DNA of 64,000 bases from Zhengella sp020637775 (GTDB lineage Bacteria; Pseudomonadota; Alphaproteobacteria; Rhizobiales; Rhizobiaceae): assembly GCF_041397485.1 (NCBI RefSeq), contig NZ_JAWKWO010000006.1:248001-312000 (forward strand), given 5' to 3'. This document shows, piece by piece, positions 9,795-21,470 of the stretch. Both the position numbers and the translations under genes were made by a program. Within the stretch, counting starts at the first letter, position 1; every line of letters starts with the position of its first letter. The notes under the pieces were generated by a model. It worked only from the letters and a program-made list of their open reading frames with translations, did not search any database and was not told where the DNA came from.

Positions 9795-10379
9795 TCAGTC
9801 CGCCGCCAGCGCCTTCTCGATTTCCGGCATCAGCCGGCTGCGAACGCTGTCGGGTGTGAACGGGCCGGTCTGCTTCCACAGGATCGTGCCGTCCTTGCCC
9901 ACCAGATAGGTCTCCGGCACGCCATAGACACCCCAGTTGATGGCCGCGCGCCCCGTCTGGTCGACGCCCAGCCGCGTGAAGGGATTGCCGAGATCGGCCA
10001 GGAAGGCGCGTGCCTGCCCCGGCTTGTCCTTGTAGTTCAGCCCGACGATCTCGAACCGGCCATCCTTCGCCAGGTCCATCAGCAGCGGGTGTTCCTGCCG
10101 GCAGGGTACGCACCACGACGCCCAGACATTGACCAGCGAAACCCGCCCCTTCAGCACCTCGGTCGAAAATCCGGGCAGACCCACGCCTTCCAGTGGCGGC
10201 AGGTCGGTTTCGGGTGCCTTCGTGCCGATCAGCACGGAGGGCACGATGGACGCATCCTTGCCGGAAAGAAGCTGCATGAGGAAGACGCCGGAGAGCGCCA
10301 CGAACAGCACCAGCGGCAGGATGAAAACCCAGCGGCGCGGCCTTGTGCCGCTGTCACGCGCTTCGCCTTGCTCGCTCAT
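9795..10379 (-). CDS. ccmG: Thiol:disulfide interchange protein CcmG/DsbE
   Basis: Membrane-anchored periplasmic thioredoxin that keeps apocytochrome c cysteines reduced during cytochrome c maturation. The 194 residues have a single N-terminal membrane segment (about 17-37), the active site WASWCVPCRQEH with Cys90 and Cys93, the family GLNYKD stretch and the cis-proline loop GVPETY. The frame stays open upstream, but the ATG at 10379 just after ccmD, seven bases past its stop, gives the normal N-terminus. It is the fifth gene of the ccmABCDG run. Confidence 0.93.
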   Translation of the reverse strand: MSEQGEARDSGTRPRRWVFILPLVLFVALSGVFLMQLLSGKDASIVPSVLIGTKAPETDLPPLEGVGLPGFSTEVLKGRVSLVNVWASWCVPCRQEHPLLMDLAKDGRFEIVGLNYKDKPGQARAFLADLGNPFTRLGVDQTGRAAINWGVYGVPETYLVGKDGTILWKQTGPFTPDSVRSRLMPEIEKALAAD

Positions 10380-10386
10380 CGGTGCC

Positions 10387-10542
10387 TCAACCCTTGTCGG
10401 AGCGGCGGCGAACGCCACGCGCTTCCAGTTCCGACAGTTCACGCCGGCGTGCCCGCATGTCGGCGATGATCCACAGGCCGAGCCCGCCCAGCACGAGGAC
10501 GGACATGGCATAGGCTGCAAGGACATAGGCCGCGTGGCTCAT
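10387..10542 (-). CDS. ccmD: Heme exporter protein CcmD
   Basis: Small protein of 51 residues: a short start MSHAAYVLAAYAMS, one membrane segment to about residue 27, then a basic tail with RARRRELSELE. Size, the conserved AAYxxS start and the position between ccmC and ccmG identify it. CcmD holds the heme chaperone CcmE in contact with the CcmABC complex. It starts 13 bases after the ccmC stop and ends seven bases before ccmG. Confidence 0.9.
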   Translation of the reverse strand: MSHAAYVLAAYAMSVLVLGGLGLWIIADMRARRRELSELEARGVRRRSDKG

Positions 10543-10555
10543 GACGGTCGGTTCC

Positions 10556-11323
10556 TCAAGCGTCGGCCCGGCGCGCGGCCATGCGGCGCATGGCGATGAC
10601 CCGGCGGCGCCAGATTTCGGTCCGCATCGCCATCATGTGCAGGCCGAAGAACAGCACGGTGAAGGCAAGCGCCATCACCATCAGCGGCCACAGCATGGAG
10701 GGATCGATGGTCGGTCCGTCCATCCGGAAGACAGCAGCGGGCTGGTGCAGCGTGTTCCACCAGTCGACGGAAAACTTGATGATGGGAATGTTGATGAACC
10801 CGACCAGCGTGACGATGGCGGCCGCGCGGGCCGCCTTGGCCGGATCGTCCATGGCGCGGGTCAGCGCGATGACGCCCAGATACATCAGGAACAGGATGAA
10901 CACCGACGTCAGCCGTGCATCCCAGACCCACCAGGTGCCCCACATCGGCTTGCCCCAGACCGAACCGGTGAACAGGGCGAGAAAGGTGAAGGCCGCGCCG
11001 ATGGGCGCGGCGGCCTTGGCGGACACGTCGGCCAGCGGATGCCGCCAGACCAGGGTACCGACCGAGGAGAGCGACATGACCGTGTAGCACATCATGGAAA
11101 GCCATGCGAAAGGCACATGGATATACATGATCTGCACGGTAATGCCCTGCTGGTAATCCTCCGGCGCCGTGAACGACATCCACAGTCCCACCGCCAGCAG
11201 CACGCCGGCAATGCCGAGCAGCCACGGGATCAGCACATCGGCCAGCCCGATGAAGCGGGTCGGGTTGGCAAGCCTTGTAAACCATCCGGCCTTGGCATCC
11301 GGGAGTGTCTGTGTCTCGCTCAT
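10556..11323 (-). CDS. ccmC: Heme exporter/handling protein CcmC
   Basis: Six-helix inner-membrane protein of 255 residues that loads heme onto CcmE. It carries the tryptophan-rich WWD-type motif WGTWWVWDARLTS between helices and the histidines in IHVPFAW and LHQPAA expected for heme contact. The frame extends nine residues further to 11350, but the ATG at 11323 (MSETQTLPDAK) is the likelier start. The gap to ccmB is 71 bases. Confidence 0.93.
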   Translation of the reverse strand: MSETQTLPDAKAGWFTRLANPTRFIGLADVLIPWLLGIAGVLLAVGLWMSFTAPEDYQQGITVQIMYIHVPFAWLSMMCYTVMSLSSVGTLVWRHPLADVSAKAAAPIGAAFTFLALFTGSVWGKPMWGTWWVWDARLTSVFILFLMYLGVIALTRAMDDPAKAARAAAIVTLVGFINIPIIKFSVDWWNTLHQPAAVFRMDGPTIDPSMLWPLMVMALAFTVLFFGLHMMAMRTEIWRRRVIAMRRMAARRADA

Positions 11324-11394
11324 GCCGTTTACATATAGGCTTTGATGCATGCCGGCAATTGATTGCGGTCAACCATGCCGTTCAAATTTCCGCG

Positions 11395-12060
11395 TCATTC
11401 CGTCCCGCCCTTCAGGGCCGCGCCTGCGGCGACCGGGCCCAGCACCGCGAAGAACAGGGTCAGCGCCGACAGGATCAGGAAAGGGGGCCAGAACGGGTCC
11501 GGATCATTGACCGCGCCATAGGCGGCCGACACGCCGAAGATCAGCACCGGTATGACAAAGGGCAGGATCAGGACCGAGACGAGCAGTCCGCCACGCGGCA
11601 GCGCCACGGCCACTGCCGCGCCCACGGCGCCGATGAAGGTGATGGCCGGCGTTCCCGCCGCCAGCGTCAGCGTGGCCGCGCCGATACCCACGGGCGTCAT
11701 GTTCATGAACAGGCCGAGCAGCGGCGCGGCGATGACCAGCGGCAGCACGCTCGCCGTCCAGTGCGCCACGCATTTCACGAAGACCGTCAGCGCCAGCATA
11801 TGCCGGTCGCGCGCGATGATGATGAGGTCGAGCGCGCCATCCTCACGGTCGGCCTGGAACAGCCGGTCGAGGCCGAGCAGGGCGGCCAGAAGCGCGCCGA
11901 TCCAAAGGATGGCCGGCCCGATCCGCGCCAGCAGGTTGAGGTCGGGACCGACTCCGAAGGGGATGACGGCAACGACGGCCAGATAGAACAGCAGGCCGAC
12001 CAGCGCGCCGCCTCCGGCGCGCACGCCAAGCCGCAGGTCGCGGATGAAAAGGGCTAGCAT
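11395..12060 (-). CDS. ccmB: Heme exporter permease CcmB
   Basis: Membrane subunit of the CcmAB ABC transporter, 221 residues with about six hydrophobic helices. It has the family N-terminus LFIRDLRLGVRAGGG and the cytoplasmic-loop motif LFQADREDGALDLI. Its ATG lies inside the last codons of ccmA (seven-base overlap with the ccmA stop), which points to translational coupling. The CcmAB ATPase releases heme-loaded CcmE from CcmC. Confidence 0.93.
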   Translation of the reverse strand: MLALFIRDLRLGVRAGGGALVGLLFYLAVVAVIPFGVGPDLNLLARIGPAILWIGALLAALLGLDRLFQADREDGALDLIIIARDRHMLALTVFVKCVAHWTASVLPLVIAAPLLGLFMNMTPVGIGAATLTLAAGTPAITFIGAVGAAVAVALPRGGLLVSVLILPFVIPVLIFGVSAAYGAVNDPDPFWPPFLILSALTLFFAVLGPVAAGAALKGGTE

Positions 12061-12671
12061 CGGGTCGTGTGCTCCGCCATGTCGAGGGTCCGGACGTTTT
12101 CCAGCCCCAGGGGGATATGCGTTGCCGCGATGATCATGCCGCCATCATCCATGTGCGCTTCCATCAGCGCGGCGAATTGCCGTTCGGATGCCTTGTCGAG
12201 GCCCGCCGTCGGTTCGTCAAGCAGCCAGACCGGACGATAGGAAACGAGCAGCTTGGCAATGGCGATGCGGCGACGCTGGCCGGTGGACAGATAGCCGAAA
12301 GGCAGGTGGCCGATCGTTTCCAGCCCCACCATCTCCAGGGCTTCCTCGACGGGCAGATGCGCGTGGCCGTGAAAGCTTTGCCAGAAGTCCAGGTTCTCGC
12401 GCACTGACAGCGCCGCCTTCATGGCGTTCTGGTGTCCCAGGTAGTGAAGCGCGGCTTCCAGCGTCGGGAATTCGTCCGGCGCCGCCTCCAGCCGCACCTC
12501 GCCCTCCGCCGGTTCGAGCAGGCCCGCGATCACCCGCAGCATGGTGGATTTGCCCGATCCGTTCGGACCGGTGACGACAATTCCCTCTCCCGCGCCAAGC
12601 GAAATGTCGACACCGGAGAAGATGATCTCGCCGCCGCGCTCGCCGGCAAGTCCGCTCGTAACAAGGCGCAT
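12054..12671 (-). CDS. ccmA: Cytochrome c biogenesis ATP-binding protein CcmA
   Basis: ABC ATPase of 205 residues, the normal short length of CcmA. Walker A is TGPNGSGKST near residues 34-43, the signature is LSTGQRRRIAIAKLL and Walker B is VWLLDEPTAGLD; the switch histidine is in AATHIPL. It is the first gene of ccmABCDG and is divergent from acnA across a 298-base gap, so the shared region must hold both promoters. Confidence 0.95.
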   Translation of the reverse strand: MRLVTSGLAGERGGEIIFSGVDISLGAGEGIVVTGPNGSGKSTMLRVIAGLLEPAEGEVRLEAAPDEFPTLEAALHYLGHQNAMKAALSVRENLDFWQSFHGHAHLPVEEALEMVGLETIGHLPFGYLSTGQRRRIAIAKLLVSYRPVWLLDEPTAGLDKASERQFAALMEAHMDDGGMIIAATHIPLGLENVRTLDMAEHTTRC

Positions 12672-12969
12672 GGAAGTCCCTTTTTCCCCTGGGGCAGCGC
12701 GGTTGTCCGGTGGTGGATGCTGCAGCGCCCGAAATATGCCTTTGGTTGGTCTGGCGTCCTTTTACAAAATTCCCTATAAGCCCGGCAACCATGCCAGCGG
12801 CCGGCGTGGCAACCCTTTTTGCGCCGTACCCGGAAGCCTTTTGCATGCCAGCAGGTTTTCGCGGGGCCGGACAGCGGAAATGGCCGCACCCGCACCTTCC
12901 CGACCCGCCTTTGCGCGGCTAAAGAGGCGTCCGCCCCGTTCGGCAGAATGAATGAGAACGAGGTCGCAC

Positions 12970-15663
<2,694 letters not shown>

Positions 15664-15693
15664 TCCGAAAGGCCGGTCAGACTTCGAAAACGA

Positions 15694-15723
15694 CCGCCGG
15701 AACCTGTGTTCCGGCGGTTTTTT
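15694..15723 (+). terminator. Rho-independent terminator of acnA
   Basis: CCGCCGGAAC at 15694-15703 pairs perfectly with GTTCCGGCGG at 15708-15717 over a four-base loop and is followed by six T. It lies 30 bases after the acnA stop. Confidence 0.93.
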
Positions 15724-15833
15724 CATGCCTGCTGCGGGGAGGCTCAAAAGGAACTCGCGTGAAAGTGAGTTTTCATTGAATGTCAGGGAAACTATGACCA
15801 AGGATGAGCCGCCGGTGACCGGCCGCATGGGAC

Positions 15834-16604
15834 ATGAAGGAGGCACGCGCCGCCGTGAGAAGGATTCTGCTCTCAGCCCTGTTTGCATTGCTTGCAGCCG
15901 TACCGGCTTCGGGCGGCGAAAAACCCGAGGCGGTCGTGGAACTCTTCACCAGCCAGGGCTGCTCCTCCTGCCCCGCGGCCGATGCCTATCTGGGCGAACT
16001 GGCGCAGCGTGACGGCGTGATAGCGCTGGCCTGGCATGTCGATTACTGGGACTATCTCGGCTGGAAGGACACCTTGGGCGCGCCGGGTAACACCGCCCGC
16101 CAGGAGGCCTATCGCCGGGCTCTGGGGAACATGTCGAAATACACGCCCCAGATGATCATCAATGGCCGCCATGACGTGGTTGGCTCCCATCGCAAGGAAG
16201 CCGAAACGGCCATGGCGCGCACCGCCGCGTCCATCGAAGTGCCGGTATCGGTATCCCGGTCCGATGGCACGATCCGTATTCGCGTTGCGCGCGGCGCGCC
16301 CGCCAAGGCGAATGTGCTTCTGGTCTGCTATGCGCCGCCGCAGACAGTTTCGGTACGCAAGGGCGAAAATCGCGGCCGCGACATCACCTATTGGAACGCT
16401 GTGACCGGCTGGCAGACCGCGGGCATGTGGCATGGCGACGCCATGGATATCGAACTGCCCATGTCGTCCCTGTCCATCCAAGCTGGTGGCGGATGCGCCG
16501 CATTGCTGCAGGAAATGGCCGGCGGGGTGGGCCCCGGTGCGATTATCGGCGCCGCGTCCATCGCTTTCGGGACGACGGGCAGCATCCGCCAGAACAGATA
16601 TTGA
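15834..16604 (+). CDS. DUF1223 secreted thioredoxin-fold protein
   Basis: Protein of 256 residues with a Sec signal (RRILLSALFALLAAVPASGG) and a DUF1223 domain. The motif VELFTSQGCSSCPAAD has a CSSC pair in the position of a thioredoxin active site, followed by AWHVDYWDYLGW and a YTPQMIINGRHDVVGS stretch typical of the family. Function is not established; a periplasmic redox role is plausible from the CxxC. The position directly after acnA is conserved in Hyphomicrobiales. The ATG at 15834 lacks a clear ribosome site; a GTG at 15855 preceded by AAGGAGG is an alternative. Confidence 0.85.
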   Translation: MKEARAAVRRILLSALFALLAAVPASGGEKPEAVVELFTSQGCSSCPAADAYLGELAQRDGVIALAWHVDYWDYLGWKDTLGAPGNTARQEAYRRALGNMSKYTPQMIINGRHDVVGSHRKEAETAMARTAASIEVPVSVSRSDGTIRIRVARGAPAKANVLLVCYAPPQTVSVRKGENRGRDITYWNAVTGWQTAGMWHGDAMDIELPMSSLSIQAGGGCAALLQEMAGGVGPGAIIGAASIAFGTTGSIRQNRY

Positions 16605-16932
16605 GGATCTGCCGCGTGATGAACGGTCCGGGACGGGGTGTTGCCGAGGTTGGTCCGGCCAAATGACGGCCGTGGGCGGGGGGCTTGGGGGTTACAGCCG
16701 CTATCGGGCCGGACCGTCTCAGGCAACGGGCACAGCGTCGGTTCCGTTTGCGGCCTCAGCTTGTCCGGAAAGCGGCGAAAAGGTGGCCGGCCTTTCACGA
16801 ATTTCGAACGATCTGTATCAGTAGTTCATAAATCAAAGTGATGAATTGCGCCCACGCGTCACCGGACGGCAAGTCTTGCAATTGTCCGGACGAGGCGGCA
16901 GGCTGTCACGAAACGGTTACAAAGGAGCGGTC
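16605..16932 (+). other. Intergenic region without recognised gene
   Basis: About 330 bases between the DUF1223 and DUF2794 genes. Several frames are open but none has a protein-like composition or a ribosome site. The last part is AT-richer (CGTATCAGTAGTTCATAAAT-like stretch near 16815-16840) and probably holds the promoter of the DUF2794 gene. No terminator hairpin with a T-tract is seen. Confidence 0.5.
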
Positions 16933-17316
16933 ATGGACAATCAGGGCGCGGCAGGAGGTTCTTCCGAAGCATCCAATCTGGTGGCGCTGCATGAGGTCCG
17001 GCGGCAGCGCCACCCGCAAACGGTCACCTTTCATCGCACCGAGCTCGGGCGTATTCTCAACATCTACAGTTTCATGGTGGCGGCCAACGAATGGCGCGAT
17101 TATGCCATCGACCACCTGGCCGACCGCGCCGTCTTTTCCGTCTACAAGCGCTCCAGTGAGGCCCCTCTTTTCCAGATCGTCAAGGAACCGAAACGCGCCT
17201 CACGCCAGGGTGCCTGGTCCGTTCTCAATGCAGCCGGCGTGACCTTGAAACGCGGTCACGACCTCGAGCGCGTCCTCTCGGTTTTCGACAAGCCCCTCAA
17301 ACTGGTCAAGGGCTGA
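16933..17316 (+). CDS. DUF2794 domain protein
   Basis: Conserved alphaproteobacterial protein of 127 residues. The hallmark segment TVTFHRTELGRILNIYSFMV, then NEWRDYAIDHLADRAVFSVY and LKRGHDLERVLSVF, covers nearly the whole DUF2794 domain. No catalytic motif, signal or membrane segment is seen, and the function is unknown. The ATG at 16933 follows AAAGGAGCGG directly, a near-ideal ribosome site, so the upstream in-frame extension is rejected. It converges on the acetyltransferase gene with 12 bases between. Confidence 0.85.
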   Translation: MDNQGAAGGSSEASNLVALHEVRRQRHPQTVTFHRTELGRILNIYSFMVAANEWRDYAIDHLADRAVFSVYKRSSEAPLFQIVKEPKRASRQGAWSVLNAAGVTLKRGHDLERVLSVFDKPLKLVKG

Positions 17317-17328
17317 CACGCACGGCCT

Positions 17329-17865
17329 TCAGACCGGCGGCGTGGAACGCCCGCCATTCAGCGCCCGTTGCATCAGCGCCGTGTCGAGCCAGCGTCCGTG
17401 CTTGAAACCGGATCCGGAAATCCGGCCGCATGAGACGAAGCCTTGGGATTCGTGCAGCGCGATCGACGCGCGATTGTTTTCCGCATCGCCGATGACCGCG
17501 AGAACCTGGCGGAAACCGGCCGCGCGACAAGCCTCCACCAGACCGGCCAGCAATACGCGCCCCACGCCACGCCCCTTCGCGTCCGGCGCCACGTATATGG
17601 AATCCTCCACCATGAAGCGATAGGCCGGGCGCGGCCGGAACGCCGCCGCATAGGCATAGCCGAGCACGGTGCCGGCTTCGTCTTCCGCCGTCAGCCAGGG
17701 GAAGCCGCCGCCGGCAACCGCTTCGAAACGGCGTCCCATCTCGGCAAGGTCGGGCGGTTCGGTTTCGTAGGATGCCGTTCCGTGGCGGACCGCATCGGCA
17801 TAGATGGCCTGGAAAGCCGGCACGTCGGCGGGCATGGCGGGACGCACAACAGGCATGGCAAACAT
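17329..17865 (-). CDS. GNAT N-acetyltransferase, phosphinothricin/methionine-sulfone acetyltransferase-like
   Basis: Acetyl-CoA-dependent N-acetyltransferase of 178 residues. The start VRPAMPADVPAFQAIY, the YETEPP segment, the acetyl-CoA loop VAPDAKGRGVGRVLL and the final ENNRASIALHESQGF follow the Pat/Bar/MddA subgroup, which acetylates phosphinothricin, methionine sulfone or sulfoximine. The natural substrate is likely an amino-acid analogue. Two starts are possible, ATG at 17865 or 17856, neither with a strong ribosome site. Confidence 0.85.
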   Translation of the reverse strand: MFAMPVVRPAMPADVPAFQAIYADAVRHGTASYETEPPDLAEMGRRFEAVAGGGFPWLTAEDEAGTVLGYAYAAAFRPRPAYRFMVEDSIYVAPDAKGRGVGRVLLAGLVEACRAAGFRQVLAVIGDAENNRASIALHESQGFVSCGRISGSGFKHGRWLDTALMQRALNGGRSTPPV

Positions 17866-17904
17866 CCGCTATCGTTGGGGAACGATCTGTGCCACCCGCC
17901 AGGC

Positions 17905-17936
17905 AAAAAGAAAAGGGCGGCTTGCGGGCCGCCCTT
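17905..17936 (-). terminator. Rho-independent terminator of the Bax-inhibitor-1 gene
   Basis: AAGGGCGGC at 17913-17921 pairs with GCCGCCCTT at 17928-17936. Read on the minus strand the hairpin is followed by TTTTCTTTTT, so it ends the transcript coming from the gene at 17959-18699. Confidence 0.88.
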
Positions 17937-17958
17937 GTTCAATTCGCAAGGCCTGCGG

Positions 17959-18699
17959 TCACTCGCGATTGCCGAGGAACTGCAGCAGGAACATGAACAG
18001 GTTGATGAAGTCGAGATAGAGACGCAACGCGCCCATGATAGCCTTGCGGCCGGCCACGAGAGCACCGTCGCCCTCGTAATACATTTCCTTGATCTGCTGC
18101 GTGTCATAGGCCGTCAGTCCGGCGAACACGAGAACGCCGATCACGGAAATGGCGAACTGCAGCGCCGACGAGCCAAGGAAGATGTTGACCACCGAAGCGA
18201 TGATGATGCCGAACAGGCCCATGATCAGGAACGAGCCCATGCCCGAAAGGTCGCGCTTGGTCGTGTAACCATAAAGCGAGAGGGCGCCGAAGGCCGATGC
18301 CGTGATGAAGAAGGTACGCACGATCGACGTCTGCGTGTAGACGAGGAAGATCGTCGACAGCGACAGGCCGACCAGCGCGGCATAGACCCAGAAGGTCGTT
18401 TGCGCGGCGGCAACGCTCATCTTGTTGATGCGGAAGGACAGGAAGAACACCAGCCCGAGCGGGGCGAGCATGACCACCCACTTCAGCGGGCTGACGAAAA
18501 GCAGCTGGCCGAACTGGGTCAGTTGTCCGTCCTGGACCGCGAAATTGAAACCGCCCCATGCAGCCAGGCCGGTAATCGCCAGGCCAAGCGCCATGAGGTT
18601 GTAGACCTTGAGCATGTAGGAGCGGAGCCCCTCGTCGATGGAGGCGTCGGCATGGGTCTGCACGCCGGATCGCATCTGGTAATTGCGAAGATCAGCCAT
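17959..18699 (-). CDS. Bax inhibitor-1 / YccA-family membrane protein
   Basis: Inner-membrane protein of 246 residues with seven hydrophobic segments and a short polar N-terminus (MADLRNYQMRSGVQTHAD). The conserved C-terminal part VFAGLTAYDTQQIKEMYYEGD followed by ALRLYLDFINLF identifies the BI-1 (TMBIM) family. Bacterial relatives include a pH-gated calcium leak channel (BsYetJ) and YccA, which modulates FtsH. The frame extends upstream, but the ATG at 18699 preceded by AGAGGA is the real start. It has its own terminator at 17905-17936. Confidence 0.92.
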   Translation of the reverse strand: MADLRNYQMRSGVQTHADASIDEGLRSYMLKVYNLMALGLAITGLAAWGGFNFAVQDGQLTQFGQLLFVSPLKWVVMLAPLGLVFFLSFRINKMSVAAAQTTFWVYAALVGLSLSTIFLVYTQTSIVRTFFITASAFGALSLYGYTTKRDLSGMGSFLIMGLFGIIIASVVNIFLGSSALQFAISVIGVLVFAGLTAYDTQQIKEMYYEGDGALVAGRKAIMGALRLYLDFINLFMFLLQFLGNRE

Positions 18700-18913
18700 G
18701 GATATCCTCTTTGCTACTGTTCCGTCGGGTGTCGGGACTGACTTAACCAGCCATGCTCCCAGGCGCCGCTGGCGGAACTCCAGCATGCCTGTGGATAATA
18801 TGAGTTGTCGCACACGCCTGTACAAGTCCCGTCCGCAGGCTCGGGGGAACAAACATGCGTGAATTTCTTCCCTTCGGTTGCAAACCGGGCGTTAACCCTG
18901 ATTTTCCGTTTGC

Positions 18914-21460
18914 CTACAGCGTCCTGAGCACCGGTGCGGCCTTGTGACCCAGCACCCGCCAGGTGCCGATGAGCCCGAACCCCACCGTCAGCACCAGGGC
19001 CACCGCCAGGGTCGTCACGGCGACGTCAGGCAGGAAGGCCGATTGCAGGTTCATGATCCGCGAGACCACGGCCCAGGCAGCCAGTCCGCCCGCCGCAAGC
19101 GCAAATGCGGCGGTTGCAAGACCGATCATGGCGTATTCAAGGCTGAACGCGCCGATCAGGTCCCGCCGCGTCGCGCCCAGCATTTTCAGCACGACCGCAT
19201 CATGCACGCGGGCCCGGTTGGACGCGGCCAGCGCGCCTGAAAGCACGAGTACCGAGGCTATCAGCGCCACGGAGGCCGCTGCGCGTATGGCAAGGGCAAG
19301 CTGGCTCACCACACGGTCGACCACGTCGAGCGCATCCTTCACCCGCACCGTGGTAACGGCCGGGAAAGCGCGGGTGACGGCGTTGAGAAGCTGCGCCTCA
19401 TCGGCCGCGCTGGCATCCGCGTCGGTGAGCGTCGCCAGCCAGGCATGTGGCGCGCCGGCCAGCGTGTTGGGCGAAAAGACCATGACGAAATTGATTCCGA
19501 GCGATTCCCAGGCCACTTCGCGCAGGTTGGCGATTCGCGCGGTCACGTTGCGGCCCAGGACATTGACGGTCACCGTGTCGCCGGTTTTCAGGCCGATCTC
19601 GCCTGCTTCTTCCGCCGAGAAGGAAACCAGCGGTTCGCCGGAATAGTCCTCCGGCCACCACTCGCCCTCCACCAGCCGCGAGTTTTCCGGTACCCGCTGC
19701 GAATAGGTCAGCCCGCGGTCTCCGCGCAACACCCATTCGCCCTCCGGCGGCACGTCGATTTCCCGCACATCCGTGCCGTTCAGTGCCACGATATAGCCGC
19801 GCAGCATCGGAACCCGGACAAGCTTGCCCTCCGATTCGCGTTCGATCAGGTCGGCAAACCGGTCGACATCGTTGCTCTGGATGTCCACGAAGAAGAAGTT
19901 CGGCGCCCGCTCCGGCAGGGAACCGGTGATCTGGTTGCGCAGGTTGCCGTCGATCAGCGCCAGTGCCACCAGCAATGTCAGGCCCAGGCCCAGCGAAAGC
20001 ACGACAGAGGGTGTCAGCGCGCCCGGACGATGGATATTGCCGATGGCCAGCCTCAGCGGCGTTGACCGGACGACCGGCGCGCGGCGCGCCAGCGCCTGAA
20101 CGCCCACGGCCACCACACGCAGCACGATGAAGGCCGCGGCCACGGAAGCCAGGAAGCCGGCGGCCAGCACCCGGCTGTCGGAAGACCAGATCGCAAGGCC
20201 CGCCAGAAGCGCCAGCGCAATGGCAGCGGCCGCCAGATAGGCCGGGCGCGGCCATCCGGCGCCATCCAGCCCCAATTCGCGAAACAGTGCGGTCGCCGGT
20301 ACGTCACGCGCACGGCCCAGCGGAACGAGAGCGAACGCGATCGTCACCAGGAATCCGAACAAGGCTGCCATTCCCAGTGCGCCGGGATAGAAACCGCCCG
20401 TCACCGGAACAGGGATGATCGCCCCCAGCGCATGGCCGGCGGCCAGCGGCATGGCCGCCGCGATCACGAGCCCGATGGCAATGCCCACCGTGGCAATCAG
20501 CAGGATCTGGACGAGATAGACGCTGAACACGAAGGCGCCCGGCGCACCGAGGCACTTGAACGTGGCGATCACGCCCCGCTTGGAGTCGAGATAGGAGCGC
20601 ACCGCATTGCCCACGCCGACACCGCCCACCACCAGCGCTGTCAGCCCGACAAGCGTCAGGAATTGCGAGAAACGCTCGATATTCGATGCCAGAGCAGGTG
20701 CCGCATTGGCGCTGTCACGGATCGACCAGCCCGCTTCGGGAAACCGGCTCGCAGCTTCGCCGCGGATCGCATCGATTCGCGCCGGCGCGGCGTCCGCGCC
20801 CAGGTCGATCTTGTAATCATGCTCCACCAGGCTGCCCGGCTGGATCAGCCCGGACGCGCGCAAGGCGTCAATCGAGACCATGAAGCGTGGCGCGAAGCCG
20901 AAACCGCCGGAAATGAGATCGGGTTCCGTGACGATTCGCGCGCGCAATTCGAACGTGGCATTGCCAAGTTCCACCCGGTCACCCAGCGACAGACCGAGCC
21001 GCTCCATCAGCAAATCGGCGACGGCCGCGCCATGGGCGCCGTCATGGTATCCGAACAGCGCCGCCTCCCCCGGCGCCGGCTCGGTGACCAGCGTCCCGGC
21101 CAGCGGATAGGCGCCGTCCACCGCCTTCACCTCCGCAAGCGTCTGGTCGCTGCCGTCGGGCAGGCGCACCATGGAGCGCATTTCCGCACTGTGGGAAACC
21201 CGGCCGAGGCTTTCCAGATAGGCACGTTCCTCCACCGAGGCCTCGCGCTGGTTCAGCCGGAAGCGCATGTCGCCACCGAGCAGCGTGCGGCCTTCCGCCG
21301 TCACGCCGGCGGTGATGGACTGGGCCACGGAGTTCACACCGCCGATAGCGCCGGCGCCGAGCGCAATACAGGCCAGAAAGATGGCAAAGCCCGACAGGCC
21401 GCCACGCATCTCCCGAAGGGAAAACCGCCAGGCCAGCGAAAGCGTGCGCATCATGGTCAT
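18914..21460 (-). CDS. ybbP: YbbP-type ABC transporter permease (FtsX-like)
   Basis: Large permease of 848 residues with two FtsX-type permease domains and about ten membrane helices; a first helix near 21-45, two extracytoplasmic regions, and a C-terminal helix set near 720-848. The N-terminus SLAWRFSLREMRGG and the stretch GLTALVVGGVGVGNAVRSYL fit YbbP. The YbbAP complex belongs to the MacB/Lol-like superfamily that works on substrates in the periplasm. It lies 10 bases after ybbA, and tesA is divergent from the pair, the same arrangement as in Escherichia coli. Confidence 0.92.
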   Translation of the reverse strand: MTMMRTLSLAWRFSLREMRGGLSGFAIFLACIALGAGAIGGVNSVAQSITAGVTAEGRTLLGGDMRFRLNQREASVEERAYLESLGRVSHSAEMRSMVRLPDGSDQTLAEVKAVDGAYPLAGTLVTEPAPGEAALFGYHDGAHGAAVADLLMERLGLSLGDRVELGNATFELRARIVTEPDLISGGFGFAPRFMVSIDALRASGLIQPGSLVEHDYKIDLGADAAPARIDAIRGEAASRFPEAGWSIRDSANAAPALASNIERFSQFLTLVGLTALVVGGVGVGNAVRSYLDSKRGVIATFKCLGAPGAFVFSVYLVQILLIATVGIAIGLVIAAAMPLAAGHALGAIIPVPVTGGFYPGALGMAALFGFLVTIAFALVPLGRARDVPATALFRELGLDGAGWPRPAYLAAAAIALALLAGLAIWSSDSRVLAAGFLASVAAAFIVLRVVAVGVQALARRAPVVRSTPLRLAIGNIHRPGALTPSVVLSLGLGLTLLVALALIDGNLRNQITGSLPERAPNFFFVDIQSNDVDRFADLIERESEGKLVRVPMLRGYIVALNGTDVREIDVPPEGEWVLRGDRGLTYSQRVPENSRLVEGEWWPEDYSGEPLVSFSAEEAGEIGLKTGDTVTVNVLGRNVTARIANLREVAWESLGINFVMVFSPNTLAGAPHAWLATLTDADASAADEAQLLNAVTRAFPAVTTVRVKDALDVVDRVVSQLALAIRAAASVALIASVLVLSGALAASNRARVHDAVVLKMLGATRRDLIGAFSLEYAMIGLATAAFALAAGGLAAWAVVSRIMNLQSAFLPDVAVTTLAVALVLTVGFGLIGTWRVLGHKAAPVLRTL

Positions 21461-21470
21461 GCCCGGTGCC

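Noticed and set aside
15749..15772. GGAAC...GTT as an EcfG (general stress) promoter
   Set aside because: The spacing of 14 bases is shorter than the 16-17 expected, and a single weak match is not enough.
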